Shown here: piece by piece, positions 1 through 5,844 of the stretch
Layout: each line of letters opens with the position of its first letter
How positions within the stretch are numbered: the stretch's first letter is position 1
Assembly (NCBI GenBank): GCA_024641805.1
Contig: JAHECJ010000161.1
Span: 1 to 5,844 of the forward strand
DNA: 5,844 bases
Direction: 5' to 3'
From: Desulfococcus sp.
Lineage (GTDB): Bacteria; Desulfobacterota; Desulfobacteria; Desulfobacterales; Desulfosalsimonadaceae
Program-made: the position numbers and the translations under genes
The notes under the pieces: generated by a model
The model's input: the letters and a program-made list of their open reading frames with translations, nothing else
Told to the model about the DNA's origin: nothing
The model's database searches: none

Positions 1-1431
1 CGGATCTTCGGGAACCAATTTGGCAATGGCATCCACTTCACTCAGGGGGATGTCCAGGGCGCGGCCCACATCCCGGATCACCGCCCGGGCTTTCATTTTT
101 CCGAATGTGATGATCTGGGCGACATAATCGCTCCCGCCATACCGGTCCACCACATAATGATATACATCCTCCCGGCCGTTGATACAGAAATCCACGTCAA
201 TATCCGGCATGCTTTTCCTGCTCGGATTTAAAAACCGCTCAAAGATCAGCCCGTGTTCAATGGGATCCAGATCCGTAATACCCAGGGAATACGCCACCAG
301 ACTGCCGGCCGCAGACCCGCGTCCGGGGCCCACCGGGATCCCCTTTTTCTTTGAATATTCAATAAAATCAGCGACAATTAGAAAATAACCGGGAAAACCC
401 ATATTATTGATGACAGAGATTTCATAATCCACCCGCTTTTTGTAAACGGTTTCATCTATGCCCGGGTTCTTTTGACGCATAATGTCAATTTTTTCGGCAT
501 AACCTTTGCGGACCTTATCTTCAAAAATTTCCGCTTCGGATTTCGTGGAGTTCAGATCGAACTTGGGAAAATGAAACGTATCAAAATCAAATTCCACATA
601 GCATCGATCCGCAATGGCTTTCGTGTTTTCAATGGCACCGGGGTAACCGGCAAAATCATCGATCATTTCCCGGCTGGGTTTGAAATACAGGGCGTCGGTT
701 CGAAACTTGAAACGGCCGTCATCATTCACCGTCCGGCCGGTCTGGACACACAGGAGCACATCATGTGCTTTGACATCCGTTTTATTCAAGTAATGGCAAT
801 CATTGGTTGCCACTATCGGTATACCCAGACGATTATGAATATCCAGGATGCCTCGGTTGACAATTTCCTGATCCGGAATGCCGTTGTTCTGCACCTCCAG
901 AAAAAAATTGTTTTCCCCGAACAAATTCAGATAAAATTTCGCAGCCTTATCGGCATCTTCAATTTTTCCGGCCCGGATCAAAGACGGGATTTCGCCTTTC
1001 AGGCAGGCGGACAAACCGATTAACCCGCTGCAATGTTTTGCCAGCAACTGTTTATCAATCCGGGGGCGATGGTAAAACCCCTCAAGGCTGGCCTGAGTGA
1101 CGAGCGCGCAAAGGTTTTGATATCCTTCCTGGTTTTCCGCCAAAAGGACCAGATGCGAAACCCCTTTATGGTCCAGGGGCGTTTTATCATGAAGCGTGCG
1201 CGGCGCAACATAACACTCACAGCCAATGATCGGTTTTATTCCGGCCTTTTGGGCTTTCTGATAAAAATCGACCACGCCGAACATGGTGCCGTGATCGGTG
1301 ATTGCCACTGCCGTCATGCCGTCCTCCTTGACGCGCTGGAGCAGCGAGTCAATTCGGATGGCACCGTCTAAAAGACTGTATTCGGTATGGACGTGCAGAT
1401 GAACAAATTTACCGGGAGTATCTTCTGGCAT
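1..1431 (-). CDS. dnaE: DNA polymerase III alpha subunit, N-terminal 477 residues (partial, 3' end outside window)
   Basis: Catalytic subunit of the replicative DNA polymerase III holoenzyme, acting in the cytoplasm at the replication fork. The frame is open from an ATG at 1431 to the left edge, about 40% of a normal DnaE of roughly 1,150 residues. The N-terminal PHP domain opens with FVHLHVHTEYSLLDG (residues 9-23), then AITDHG (43-48), CEC (71-73), SHLVLLAEN (from 92), LSACLKGE (140-147) and TNDCHYL (209-215). The palm begins with GPGRGSAAGS (368-377) and PDIDVDFC (409-416); D412 and D414 match the first two catalytic aspartates of the E. coli enzyme, and the third lies outside the window. 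The last residues (DAIAKLVPEDP) match the conserved stretch after the palm motif. The start is fixed by homology at FVHLHVH; no clear Shine-Dalgarno sequence precedes it. It lies 72 bases downstream of guaB on the same strand with no hairpin between, so co-transcription is possible. The 1432-1503 gap is AT-rich near the start codon but shows no convincing promoter. Confidence 0.97.
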   Translation of the reverse strand, partial: MPEDTPGKFVHLHVHTEYSLLDGAIRIDSLLQRVKEDGMTAVAITDHGTMFGVVDFYQKAQKAGIKPIIGCECYVAPRTLHDKTPLDHKGVSHLVLLAENQEGYQNLCALVTQASLEGFYHRPRIDKQLLAKHCSGLIGLSACLKGEIPSLIRAGKIEDADKAAKFYLNLFGENNFFLEVQNNGIPDQEIVNRGILDIHNRLGIPIVATNDCHYLNKTDVKAHDVLLCVQTGRTVNDDGRFKFRTDALYFKPSREMIDDFAGYPGAIENTKAIADRCYVEFDFDTFHFPKFDLNSTKSEAEIFEDKVRKGYAEKIDIMRQKNPGIDETVYKKRVDYEISVINNMGFPGYFLIVADFIEYSKKKGIPVGPGRGSAAGSLVAYSLGITDLDPIEHGLIFERFLNPSRKSMPDIDVDFCINGREDVYHYVVDRYGGSDYVAQIITFGKMKARAVIRDVGRALDIPLSEVDAIAKLVPEDP

Positions 1432-1503
1432 ACATTAATATATAATTCGATAAAAAGGATTGATGGTCTTTTCTCAATACAATGGCGGAGATACGATCAT
1501 ATT

Positions 1504-2967
1504 TTATTCGATACTGTAATTCGGTGCTTCCTTTGTGATGATCACATCATGGGCATGGCTTTCACGCAGACCGGCCGCGCTGATTTTGATAAACCGGGCC
1601 TTTTCCCGCAACTCTTCAATGGTCCGGCAGCCAACATATCCCATACCGGATTTCAGGCCGCCCACCATCTGAAAAATATTTTCAGCGATGGTTCCCCGGT
1701 AGGGAACCCGGCCGACGATCCCTTCCGGAACCAGCTTGTCGCCATCCGCCTCGTCCCCCTGATAATATCGGTCCTTGCTGCCCTGTTTCATGGCTTCCAC
1801 CGATCCCATTCCGCGATAGGATTTATAACTTCTGCCCTGAAAAATAATCTTTTCGCCAGGGCTCTCCTCCGTACCGGCAAAAAGGCCGCCGATCATCACC
1901 GAATGCGCGCCGGCGCCGATTGCCTTGGTGATATCACCGGAATACTTAATCCCGCCGTCGGCAATAATGGGAACGCCTGTTTTATTGGAAATGGACCGGC
2001 AATTTAAGACAGCGGTTAACTGGGGCACCCCGACACCGGCGATAATCCGGGTGGTACAGATGGACCCCGGACCGATCCCGATTTTAACGGCAGCCACTCC
2101 CGCATCAATCAATTCTTCAGCCCCTTTGGCGGTTCCGACATTTCCGGCAATGACCTCAACATCCGGAAACATGTTTCTAAGGCGCTTAACGGCATTGATC
2201 ACATTTGCCGAGTGGCCGTGGGACGTATCAATCAGCAGAACATCCACACCGGCTTTCACCAGTCCATCCGCCCGTTCCGCCATATCCGCTCCAACACCGA
2301 TGGCGGCGCCGACCCTCAGCCGTCCCATATTATCCTTGCAGGATTTTGGATATTTCTTTATTTTTTCAATGTCTTTAATTGTTATCATGCCGGTCAGCTG
2401 GTCATCATTTTTCACCACCAGCAGTTTTTCAATCCGGTGCTTGTGAAGCAGTTTTTTGGACTCCTCCAGATCGATCCCTTCTGAAACCGTCACCAGGTTT
2501 TCCTTGGTCATGACTTCCGAGACCTTCTTCCCGAGATCGGTTTCAAAACGCAGATCCCTGTTCGTCACAATACCGACCAGGCGTTTTCCTTCCGTGACCG
2601 GCACGCCTGAAATCCGGTACTGTTCCATTAATTTTAAAACATCCCGGATCAGAACATCCGGGCGGGTGGTGATGGGATCAACAATCATGCCGCTTTCCGA
2701 TTTTTTGACATGTTTGACTTCAATGCACTGGCTTTCTATGCTCATATTGCGGTGAATGAATCCGATTCCGCCTTCGCGAGCCACACTGATGGCGGTTTCC
2801 GCCTCCGTCACCGTATCCATGGCTGCAGAGACAATGGGTATATTTAATTCGATATTCCTTGTCAGCCGCGTACTCGTGTTTACTTCACTTGGCAAAACAT
2901 CCGAATAGTTCGGTAACAATAATACATCATCAAATGAATAGGCTTCCTCAGGTGGTCTCTTAATCAT
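1504..2967 (-). CDS. guaB: Inosine-5'-monophosphate dehydrogenase
   Basis: Oxidises IMP to XMP with NAD+, the committed step of guanine nucleotide synthesis, in the cytoplasm, normally as a tetramer or octamer. The 487-residue length is normal for the full bacterial enzyme. The N-terminal part has the family signature SFDDVLLLP (11-19) and the barrel strand PIVSAAMDTVTE (44-55). Two CBS modules are inserted at about residues 95-205 (for example ISGVPV at 119-124 and IEKLLVV at 179-185); in this family they bind adenine or guanine nucleotides and tune activity. The catalytic loop GPGSICTTR (299-307) holds the nucleophile C304. IADGGIKYSGD (335-345) and YRGMGS (384-389) bind the IMP phosphate, and GRVPYRG (419-425) is the mobile flap with the Arg-Tyr pair used in hydrolysis. 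All key residues are present, so the enzyme looks active. The ATG at 2967 is supported by an upstream GGAGG and by homology from the first residues. It is transcribed away from the YciO-like gene and towards dnaE. Confidence 0.98.
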   Translation of the reverse strand: MIKRPPEEAYSFDDVLLLPNYSDVLPSEVNTSTRLTRNIELNIPIVSAAMDTVTEAETAISVAREGGIGFIHRNMSIESQCIEVKHVKKSESGMIVDPITTRPDVLIRDVLKLMEQYRISGVPVTEGKRLVGIVTNRDLRFETDLGKKVSEVMTKENLVTVSEGIDLEESKKLLHKHRIEKLLVVKNDDQLTGMITIKDIEKIKKYPKSCKDNMGRLRVGAAIGVGADMAERADGLVKAGVDVLLIDTSHGHSANVINAVKRLRNMFPDVEVIAGNVGTAKGAEELIDAGVAAVKIGIGPGSICTTRIIAGVGVPQLTAVLNCRSISNKTGVPIIADGGIKYSGDITKAIGAGAHSVMIGGLFAGTEESPGEKIIFQGRSYKSYRGMGSVEAMKQGSKDRYYQGDEADGDKLVPEGIVGRVPYRGTIAENIFQMVGGLKSGMGYVGCRTIEELREKARFIKISAAGLRESHAHDVIITKEAPNYSIE

Positions 2968-2971
2968 AACG

Positions 2972-2976
2972 CCTCC
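2972..2976 (-). promoter_or_regulatory. Ribosome binding site of guaB
   Basis: The minus strand reads GGAGG four bases before the guaB ATG, a strong though closely spaced Shine-Dalgarno sequence. It is the clearest ribosome binding site in the window and fixes the guaB start; dnaE, sppA and the YciO-like gene have none as good. Confidence 0.8.
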
Positions 2977-2992
2977 AAAATATTAAATCATA

Positions 2993-3007
2993 ACCGGATG
3001 ATCCGGT
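2993..3007. repeat. Inverted repeat in the guaB leader, candidate operator
   Basis: ACCGGAT and ATCCGGT are perfect 7-base inverted arms around a single central G. A one-base spacer cannot form a stable RNA loop without opening the stem, so a site for a dimeric DNA-binding protein is more likely than a hairpin. It lies between the predicted guaB transcription start (near 3030) and the guaB Shine-Dalgarno sequence, where a bound repressor would block elongation. The regulator is unknown. Chance occurrence is possible, because CCGG-rich words are frequent in this genome's coding DNA. Confidence 0.4.
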
Positions 3008-3019
3008 ATATTAACAAAC

Positions 3020-3049
3020 TTGACAAATTAAATATCATTATACTAATAC
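3020..3049 (+). promoter_or_regulatory. Candidate sigma-70 promoter for the YciO-like gene
   Basis: A perfect TTGACA -35 box at 3020-3025 is followed at 17-18 bases by a weak -10 region (CTAATA or TAATAC, within 3043-3049). Transcription would start near 3056 and leave about 60 bases of leader before the ATG at 3119. The -35 is strong and the -10 poor. A TATAAA at 3075-3080 is an alternative -10 but lacks a good -35 partner. Confidence 0.4.
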
Positions 3050-3064
3050 TTCCTACAATGATAA
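3037..3064 (-). promoter_or_regulatory. Candidate sigma-70 promoter for guaB
   Basis: On the minus strand a perfect TATAAT -10 box (3042-3037) is preceded after 16 bases by TTATCA (3064-3059), a four-of-six match to the -35 consensus. Transcription would start near 3030, giving a leader of about 60 bases. The -10 box lies inside the spacer of the candidate plus-strand promoter. This rests on consensus matching only, in an AT-rich region where such matches arise easily. Confidence 0.45.
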
Positions 3065-3118
3065 AATTTCTTTTTATAAAACCTGTCACCGCTTAACGTT
3101 TAAAAACATCTATACCCC

Positions 3119-3727
3119 ATGCTGATCCAGATCAACCCCAAAAATCCACAGCCCAGGATGATTGCCCAGGCAGTTTCCGTTTTACGGGAAGGCGGTATTA
3201 TCGCATATCCCACTGATACGATTTACGGAATCGGGTGTGACATCATGAATAAAAAAGCGATTGAAAAAATATACCGGATCATGCGCCGGGATAAAAATCA
3301 ACCCTTCAGCTTCATCTGTTCAGACCTTAAAAACATCAGCGATTACGCCAAAGTTTCCAATTACGCCTATAAAACGATGAAACGGCTGCTGCCCGGTCCT
3401 TATACGTTTATTCTCGAGGGTTCACGCATGGTCCCTAAAATCATGCTGACCAAGCGAAAGACCGCCGGGATTCGGGTCCCGGACCATGAAATCTGCTTAC
3501 GGATAGTGCAAGGGCTTGGAAATCCAATCATTTCAACCAGTGCCAGTACGCCTGACGGAGGCGTTTTTCTTGACCCCTCGCTGCTTCATGACCATTTCGA
3601 GGCGAATATTGACCTGGTTATTGACGGCGGGCCCGCTTCCGGCGAACCGTCCAGTGTTGTTTCTCTGATTGACGATGAGCCTGAAATTATCCGGGAAGGA
3701 CTTGGAGATGTCAGCCTCTTCAAGTAA
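3119..3727 (+). CDS. YrdC/Sua5/YciO-family protein, YciO-like (possible threonylcarbamoyl-AMP synthase)
   Basis: A 202-residue protein made almost entirely of the YrdC-type double-stranded-RNA and nucleotide-binding fold. Family motifs in order are GGIIAYPTDTIYGIGCD (25-41), the basic segment IMRRDKNQPFSF (54-65), LPGPYTFIL (91-99), KRKTAGIRVP (112-121), STSAS (139-143) and EIIREG (189-194). The N-terminus (INPKNPQPRMIAQAV) and the GDVSLF end closely resemble E. coli YciO, and the length matches YciO (206), not the two-domain Sua5 proteins (about 340). TsaC/YrdC makes threonylcarbamoyl-AMP from threonine, bicarbonate and ATP for tRNA t6A at position 37; YciO is a paralogue that does not replace TsaC in E. 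coli. The basic segment here is nearer to YrdC, while the usual SxN motif is replaced by SAS, so activity cannot be decided from sequence. The ATG at 3119 has no good ribosome binding site, but the conserved N-terminus supports it. It is divergent from guaB and convergent with sppA. Confidence 0.9.
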   Translation: MLIQINPKNPQPRMIAQAVSVLREGGIIAYPTDTIYGIGCDIMNKKAIEKIYRIMRRDKNQPFSFICSDLKNISDYAKVSNYAYKTMKRLLPGPYTFILEGSRMVPKIMLTKRKTAGIRVPDHEICLRIVQGLGNPIISTSASTPDGGVFLDPSLLHDHFEANIDLVIDGGPASGEPSSVVSLIDDEPEIIREGLGDVSLFK

Positions 3728-3738
3728 TCCGGTTTTTT
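3700..3738 (+). terminator. Weak candidate terminator at the end of the YciO-like gene
   Basis: Bases 3700-3708 can pair with 3717-3725 in a 9-base stem that includes one G-U pair, around an 8-base loop. A run of six T follows at 3733-3738. The stem overlaps the last codons and the first base of the stop codon, and the T-run begins 7 bases after the stem, farther than in a standard intrinsic terminator. The stem is AU-rich, so efficiency would be modest. No better terminator is visible in the 71-base gap (3728-3798) before the converging sppA stop. Confidence 0.3.
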
Positions 3739-3798
3739 ATGGGATACCAGGGAAACCGTTACACGCTGTCTAATAGGAGATTATACAACATCATCCCG

Positions 3799-4707
3799 TT
3801 AAGGGAGCGGATCCGGACGGTAAATATACCCCCCGGTAACCATTGATTCTCCCATTTGAACGACAAGCTGCCGGATCTGGGCCGCCGACATCTCCATCAG
3901 ATATTTAATGAACGGCAGTTTTTCTTCTGGCGGATAAACTATTGATATTTCGCCCTTAATCCCACCCATTCGACCGGCCCATTCAATGGCATCCTCAAAG
4001 TTGCCGAGACGATCAATGAGTCCCAGCGCCTTTGCCTGTTCACCCGAAAAAATCCGACCGTCCGCTATTCCCCGGACCTGCGTGGACGGAATTTTCCTTC
4101 CCTGTGCAACATCTTCGATAAACTGGGTATGCACATTATCGGAAAATTCCTGGAGCAGTTCCCTCTCCGCTTCCGTCATTTTTCTCACCGGCGACCCAAT
4201 ATCCTTATATTTACCGCTCTTAATCACCACCGGATTCAATCCGATTTTTTCAAACAGCGCTTCAAAGTTGGTGTACCCCAGAATAACCCCGATGCTGCCG
4301 GTGATCGTCCCCGGGTTGGCGATAATGCCGTCCGCAGCCGCAGCAATATAATATCCTCCGGAAGCGGCGATGGTTGCCAAAGAGGCAATCACCTTTTTCT
4401 TCTCAATTGTTTTCCGGATTTCGCGGTATATTTCCTGGGACGGCCCTACTGCGCCTCCGGGAGAGTCAATCCGGATAATTATCGATTTAACCGAATCATT
4501 TTCCCGGAAATCTTTGATCTGCTCAAGAATTCGTTTGGAATCGGTAATCACTCCGGAAAGTTCTATCACGCCGACTTTTTCGCCGAATCCAATTTCGGAC
4601 TGATCCTGTGATACCAGGCGCAACATGGATAAACACACGGCGCTTCCGGCGATAATCGCCGAAAACACCAGCAAAAAAAACAGATATGGATGTCTGCGGG
4701 AAAACAT
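3799..4707 (-). CDS. sppA: Signal peptide peptidase SppA, short (single-domain) type
   Basis: A membrane-anchored serine protease of the S49 family that degrades signal peptides remaining in the membrane after secretion. The 302-residue length fits the short SppA form (as in Bacillus) and not the E. coli tandem form of about 618. A basic start (MFSRRH) and one hydrophobic segment at about residues 8-31 form a signal anchor, placing the catalytic domain outside the cytoplasm. Motifs are VGVIELSGVI (45-54), IIIRIDSPGG (76-85), TIAASGGYYIA (112-122) with the likely nucleophile S116, NPGTITGSIGVI (131-142) and SGKYKDIGSP (164-173) with the likely general base K168. The 52-residue spacing from S116 to K168 equals that of the B. 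subtilis Ser147-Lys199 pair. IADGRIFSGEQAKALGLID (214-232) is the conserved C-terminal motif. No strong Shine-Dalgarno sequence precedes the ATG; the anchor beginning right after it supports this start. It lies downstream of rpsA on the same strand, 212 bases away, beyond a hairpin. A TATAAC (4730-4725) could be its own -10 box, but no matching -35 is seen. Confidence 0.95.
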   Translation of the reverse strand: MFSRRHPYLFFLLVFSAIIAGSAVCLSMLRLVSQDQSEIGFGEKVGVIELSGVITDSKRILEQIKDFRENDSVKSIIIRIDSPGGAVGPSQEIYREIRKTIEKKKVIASLATIAASGGYYIAAAADGIIANPGTITGSIGVILGYTNFEALFEKIGLNPVVIKSGKYKDIGSPVRKMTEAERELLQEFSDNVHTQFIEDVAQGRKIPSTQVRGIADGRIFSGEQAKALGLIDRLGNFEDAIEWAGRMGGIKGEISIVYPPEEKLPFIKYLMEMSAAQIRQLVVQMGESMVTGGYIYRPDPLP

Positions 4708-4758
4708 GGATTCAATTACCTGATGTTATAGTTTTAATACTGATTTACAGAAACCGGT

Positions 4759-4807
4759 GGAAAATAGACATAGGGATGAAACAGAATCATTCTGCTTCAT
4801 CCCTATG
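4759..4807 (-). terminator. Long hairpin after rpsA, probable terminator or attenuator before sppA
   Basis: Bases 4769-4787 and 4789-4807 are 19-base inverted arms with a single mismatch and one central base (C4788). In the minus-strand transcript that mismatch becomes a G-U pair, so the stem is intact in RNA leaving rpsA, whereas the plus-strand RNA would have an A-C mismatch. A few central pairs must open to form the loop. Immediately after the stem the minus transcript reads UCUAUUUUCC, a moderate U-tract. Both points favour the minus direction. It lies about 112 bases after the rpsA stop. A second, smaller hairpin (arms CCGCA and TGCGG, 4824-4839) sits between it and rpsA. Processing or mRNA 3'-end protection are alternatives. 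Confidence 0.6.
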
Positions 4808-4919
4808 ATATTTCTTCCGCTTACCGCACGTTGATGCGGCTTCACTCAATACAAAAATCGAGTTCCGTCAGTTACATTCTTTAAACATATGACGAAACTA
4901 AATCCTCTCTCAGCTCCGG

Positions 4920-5844
4920 TTACGCGTCCGCTTCATCCTCGGAAACTTCCACCTGGGATGCTTTCTCAGCAGCGGCAGAGGCTTCGGCTTTTTCTGCTTC
5001 AGCCATCTTTGCCTGCCCGTTTAATTTTTCCTGAAGGTTTTCCTTCAGAATCGCTCCAAAGCTGGATGGCGCCGGCTGGGATTTCGTTACATATTCTTCA
5101 AGAATCGACTGGTCATCTTCATCGCCGAGCCGCTTGATGGACAATCCGATCCGCCGGTCTTCCGTATTGATATTCATTACTTTGGCAGTCAGTGTATCGC
5201 CGACTTCATATTGCCCGACCGGAGTTTTAATTTTTTCTTTGCTGATTTCGGAAACATGGACCAGGCCTTCGATGCCTTCTTCCAGCTCAACAAAAATGCC
5301 GAAATCCGTGATGTTGGTTATGGTACCGTTGATTTCAGTCCCTACGGGATACCGCTCGGCAACCGATTTCCAGGGGTCTCCCTCAAGCTGTTTAATTCCT
5401 AAAGAAAACCGTTCATTGGCTTTATCGATATCCAACACTTTTGCCTGAACGATATCCCCTTTTTTGTATATTTCAGACGGATGTTTGATTCGCTTAATCC
5501 AGGAGATATCTGAAATATGGACCAACCCGTCAATATCATCATCAATTCCGATAAAAATACCGAAATCAGTAATATTTTTTATTTTCCCTTCAATGGTGGA
5601 GCCAATCGGATATTTTGCACTGATCATTTCCCAGGGATTCGGGCTGATCTGTTTCATACCCAGGGAAATCCGCCGATTTTCCGGCCGGATGTCCAGTACA
5701 ATCGCTTCGACCACTTCGCCGGCGGTGACCACTTTGGAAGGATGGCGAACCTTTCGGGTCCAGGACATCTCGGAAACATGAATCAATCCTTCGATGCCTT
5801 CTTCGACTTCGACAAATGCGCCGTAATCCGTCAGGCTGACGACC
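4920..5844 (-). CDS. rpsA: 30S ribosomal protein S1, C-terminal 307 residues (partial, 5' end outside window)
   Basis: S1 binds mRNA on the small ribosomal subunit and helps initiate translation of messages with weak or structured start regions. The frame is open from the right edge to a TAA at 4920. It holds one partial and two complete S1 (OB-fold) repeats. The first enters with the core SLTDYGAFVEVEEGIEGL, followed by IHVSEMSW and RRISLGMKQ. The second covers about 5606-5391 (ITDFGIFIG, DGLVHISDISW, ERFSLGIKQL). The third covers about 5345-5130 (ITDFGIFVEL, EGLVHVSEIS, RRIGLSIKRL). They probably correspond to domains 4-6 of the six-repeat protein. After them comes SSFGAILKENLQEKLNG, then an Ala/Glu/Lys-rich, acidic low-complexity tail to the end. 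The NPWE and DPWK linkers between repeats are typical of bacterial S1. No start codon is visible here; the TTG at 5786 is an internal leucine codon of the first repeat. sppA follows on the same strand after a hairpin. Confidence 0.95.
   Translation of the reverse strand, partial: VVSLTDYGAFVEVEEGIEGLIHVSEMSWTRKVRHPSKVVTAGEVVEAIVLDIRPENRRISLGMKQISPNPWEMISAKYPIGSTIEGKIKNITDFGIFIGIDDDIDGLVHISDISWIKRIKHPSEIYKKGDIVQAKVLDIDKANERFSLGIKQLEGDPWKSVAERYPVGTEINGTITNITDFGIFVELEEGIEGLVHVSEISKEKIKTPVGQYEVGDTLTAKVMNINTEDRRIGLSIKRLGDEDDQSILEEYVTKSQPAPSSFGAILKENLQEKLNGQAKMAEAEKAEASAAAEKASQVEVSEDEADA

Noticed and set aside
472..1023. Plus-strand open frame of 183 codons, with further plus-strand frames at 179-388 and 1033-1371
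   Set aside because: They lie antisense to dnaE, whose frame is continuous and full of conserved motifs. Their translations show no recognisable domain and they have no ribosome binding sites.
1020..1226. Minus-strand 68-codon open frame inside dnaE
   Set aside because: It is in a different frame from dnaE, which is unbroken here. I checked for a frameshift because of it and found none.
1387..2446. Plus-strand open frames of 206 and 173 codons over guaB
   Set aside because: They are antisense shadows of guaB; the proteins look like complement-frame translations with no family motif.
2968..3118. Possible purine riboswitch in the guaB leader
   Set aside because: I see no conserved purine-aptamer core or three-way junction, and the predicted leader of about 60 bases is too short for an aptamer plus expression platform.
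3730..3758. Inverted pair CGGTTT / AAACCG after the YciO-like gene, considered as a bidirectional terminator
   Set aside because: The arms are only 6 bases, A/T-rich, and 17 bases apart, so the structure would be weak.
4808..4919. Possible small gene or ncRNA in the rpsA-sppA gap, for example at 4889-5137 on the plus strand
   Set aside because: The plus-strand frame runs antisense into the rpsA 3' end, has no ribosome binding site and encodes no recognisable protein. Apart from the small hairpin at 4824-4839 nothing else stands out.
1..5844. Novel defence, mobile or biosynthetic system
   Set aside because: All five genes are recognised housekeeping families in intact, unbroken frames. I saw no transposase, integrase, toxin-antitoxin pair, repeat array or atypical cargo gene.

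Overview
The window is an ordinary chromosomal housekeeping segment. It has five protein genes and tight spacing, and I see no mobile element, CRISPR array, tRNA or rRNA gene. I did not find a previously undescribed system. The points worth a second look are regulatory palindromes and details of two enzymes. The gene set, the rpsA-sppA neighbourhood and the style of the proteins suggest a Gram-negative bacterium, most likely a sulfate-reducing Desulfobacterota (old Deltaproteobacteria) or a relative. That placement is inference from recognition, not a computed phylogeny.

Layout. The minus strand at the left edge carries the first 477 codons of dnaE, the replicative DNA polymerase III alpha subunit; its 3' part lies outside the window. 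Upstream of it on the same strand, 72 bases away, is a complete guaB (IMP dehydrogenase). The gap has no terminator-like hairpin, so guaB-dnaE read-through is plausible. A 151-base AT-rich divergent region (2968-3118) separates guaB from a plus-strand gene of the YrdC/Sua5/YciO family, closest in style to YciO. This region holds candidate promoters on both strands that overlap each other, and a 15-base inverted repeat in the guaB leader. The YciO-like gene converges on a minus-strand sppA-type signal peptide peptidase with 71 bases between their stops.

Upstream of sppA, on the same strand, is the 3' part of rpsA (ribosomal protein S1), which continues beyond the right edge. The 212-base rpsA-sppA gap contains a 39-base near-perfect palindrome followed by a U-rich stretch in the minus direction. 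It probably terminates or attenuates transcription leaving rpsA.

Functionally the genes cover GTP supply (guaB), replication (dnaE), translation (rpsA, and possibly tRNA t6A chemistry or a related role for the YciO-like protein) and membrane proteolysis (sppA). They are linked by position more than by one pathway. All the long reading frames antisense to these genes look like shadows.
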